The notes beneath the pieces were generated by a model, which was not told the origin of the DNA, ran no database searches, and saw only the letters and a program-made list of their open reading frames with translations. A program made the position numbers and the translations under genes. Shown here in pieces: positions 5,785-5,828 of a stretch of 5,828 nucleotides of DNA. Within the stretch, counting starts at the first letter, position 1. Each line of letters opens with the position of its first letter. This stretch comes from an uncultured Ruminococcus sp. (lineage in GTDB: Bacteria; Bacillota; Clostridia; Oscillospirales; CAG-272): the NCBI GenBank assembly GCA_902791785.1, contig CADAXH010000085.1:1-5828 (forward strand), given 5' to 3'.

Positions 5785-5828
5785 AAATAAGAACAAACTC
5801 CTCTGGATTATATTGATTGTTCTGGTTG
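5777..5828 (+). CDS. Start of an unidentified membrane-anchored protein (partial)
   Basis: An ATG at 5777 opens a frame that stays open to the window edge, giving 17 codons: MTKNKNKLLWIILIVLV. A short basic stretch followed by an unbroken hydrophobic run is the pattern of a signal peptide or N-terminal membrane anchor. AAAGG (5764-5768) lies eight bases upstream and is a fair ribosome binding site. The start overlaps the coaE end by 8 bases, so it is likely the fourth gene of the operon. In many clostridia coaE is followed by a soluble lytic murein transglycosylase with such an anchor, which would fit, but nothing in the visible residues proves it. Confidence 0.65.
   Translation, partial: MTKNKNKLLWIILIVLV

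Overview
The window looks like ordinary core-genome sequence from a low-to-mid-GC Firmicute. It is most likely a clostridial gut or rumen-type bacterium of the Ruminococcaceae/Oscillospiraceae kind. This is inferred from protein flavour (L13 beginning MSTYMAKKE, S9 beginning MYTSAKPYFYGTGRRKK, a GPH transporter with the FYPLGTIGRDM start), strong purine-rich ribosome binding sites and AT-rich sigma-A style promoters. The genus cannot be settled from the sequence alone.

Layout, left to right. Positions 18-47 hold a hairpin that probably ends the first gene. Positions 67-1692 (minus) encode a 12-helix GPH/MelB-type cation:sugar symporter. Positions 1693-1868 are its upstream region, with a perfect 9-bp tandem repeat and the intrinsic terminator of the next operon. 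Positions 1869-2721 (minus) are the two-gene ribosomal operon rplM-rpsI (L13, S9), read from a near-perfect promoter at 2784-2813 through a short leader with two abutting hairpins. Positions 2782-3042 form a divergent intergenic region with both promoters, a 10-bp-period pyrimidine repeat and a terminator-like hairpin with no obvious gene to terminate. Positions 3043-5784 (plus) are a tightly packed operon: prfA (release factor 1), sua5 (threonylcarbamoyl-AMP synthase) and coaE (dephospho-CoA kinase). A fourth gene overlaps the end of coaE and runs off the window; only a short basic start and the beginning of a membrane segment are visible.

Functionally the region is mostly translation machinery: two ribosomal proteins, stop-codon recognition, and the first step of the tRNA t6A modification needed for accurate ANN decoding. 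The last step of coenzyme A synthesis is added to it. The plus-strand genes are joined by a 4-bp stop/start overlap, a 7-base gap and an 8-bp overlap, which implies co-transcription and probably translational coupling. The transporter is an unrelated neighbour with its own terminator and probably its own control.

I found no mobile element, CRISPR array, tRNA, rRNA or phage signal, and nothing that qualifies as a new biological system. The points most worth a second look are the structured rplM leader, the orphan terminator-like hairpin before prfA, the repeat upstream of the transporter, and a few substitutions at usually conserved CoaE positions.
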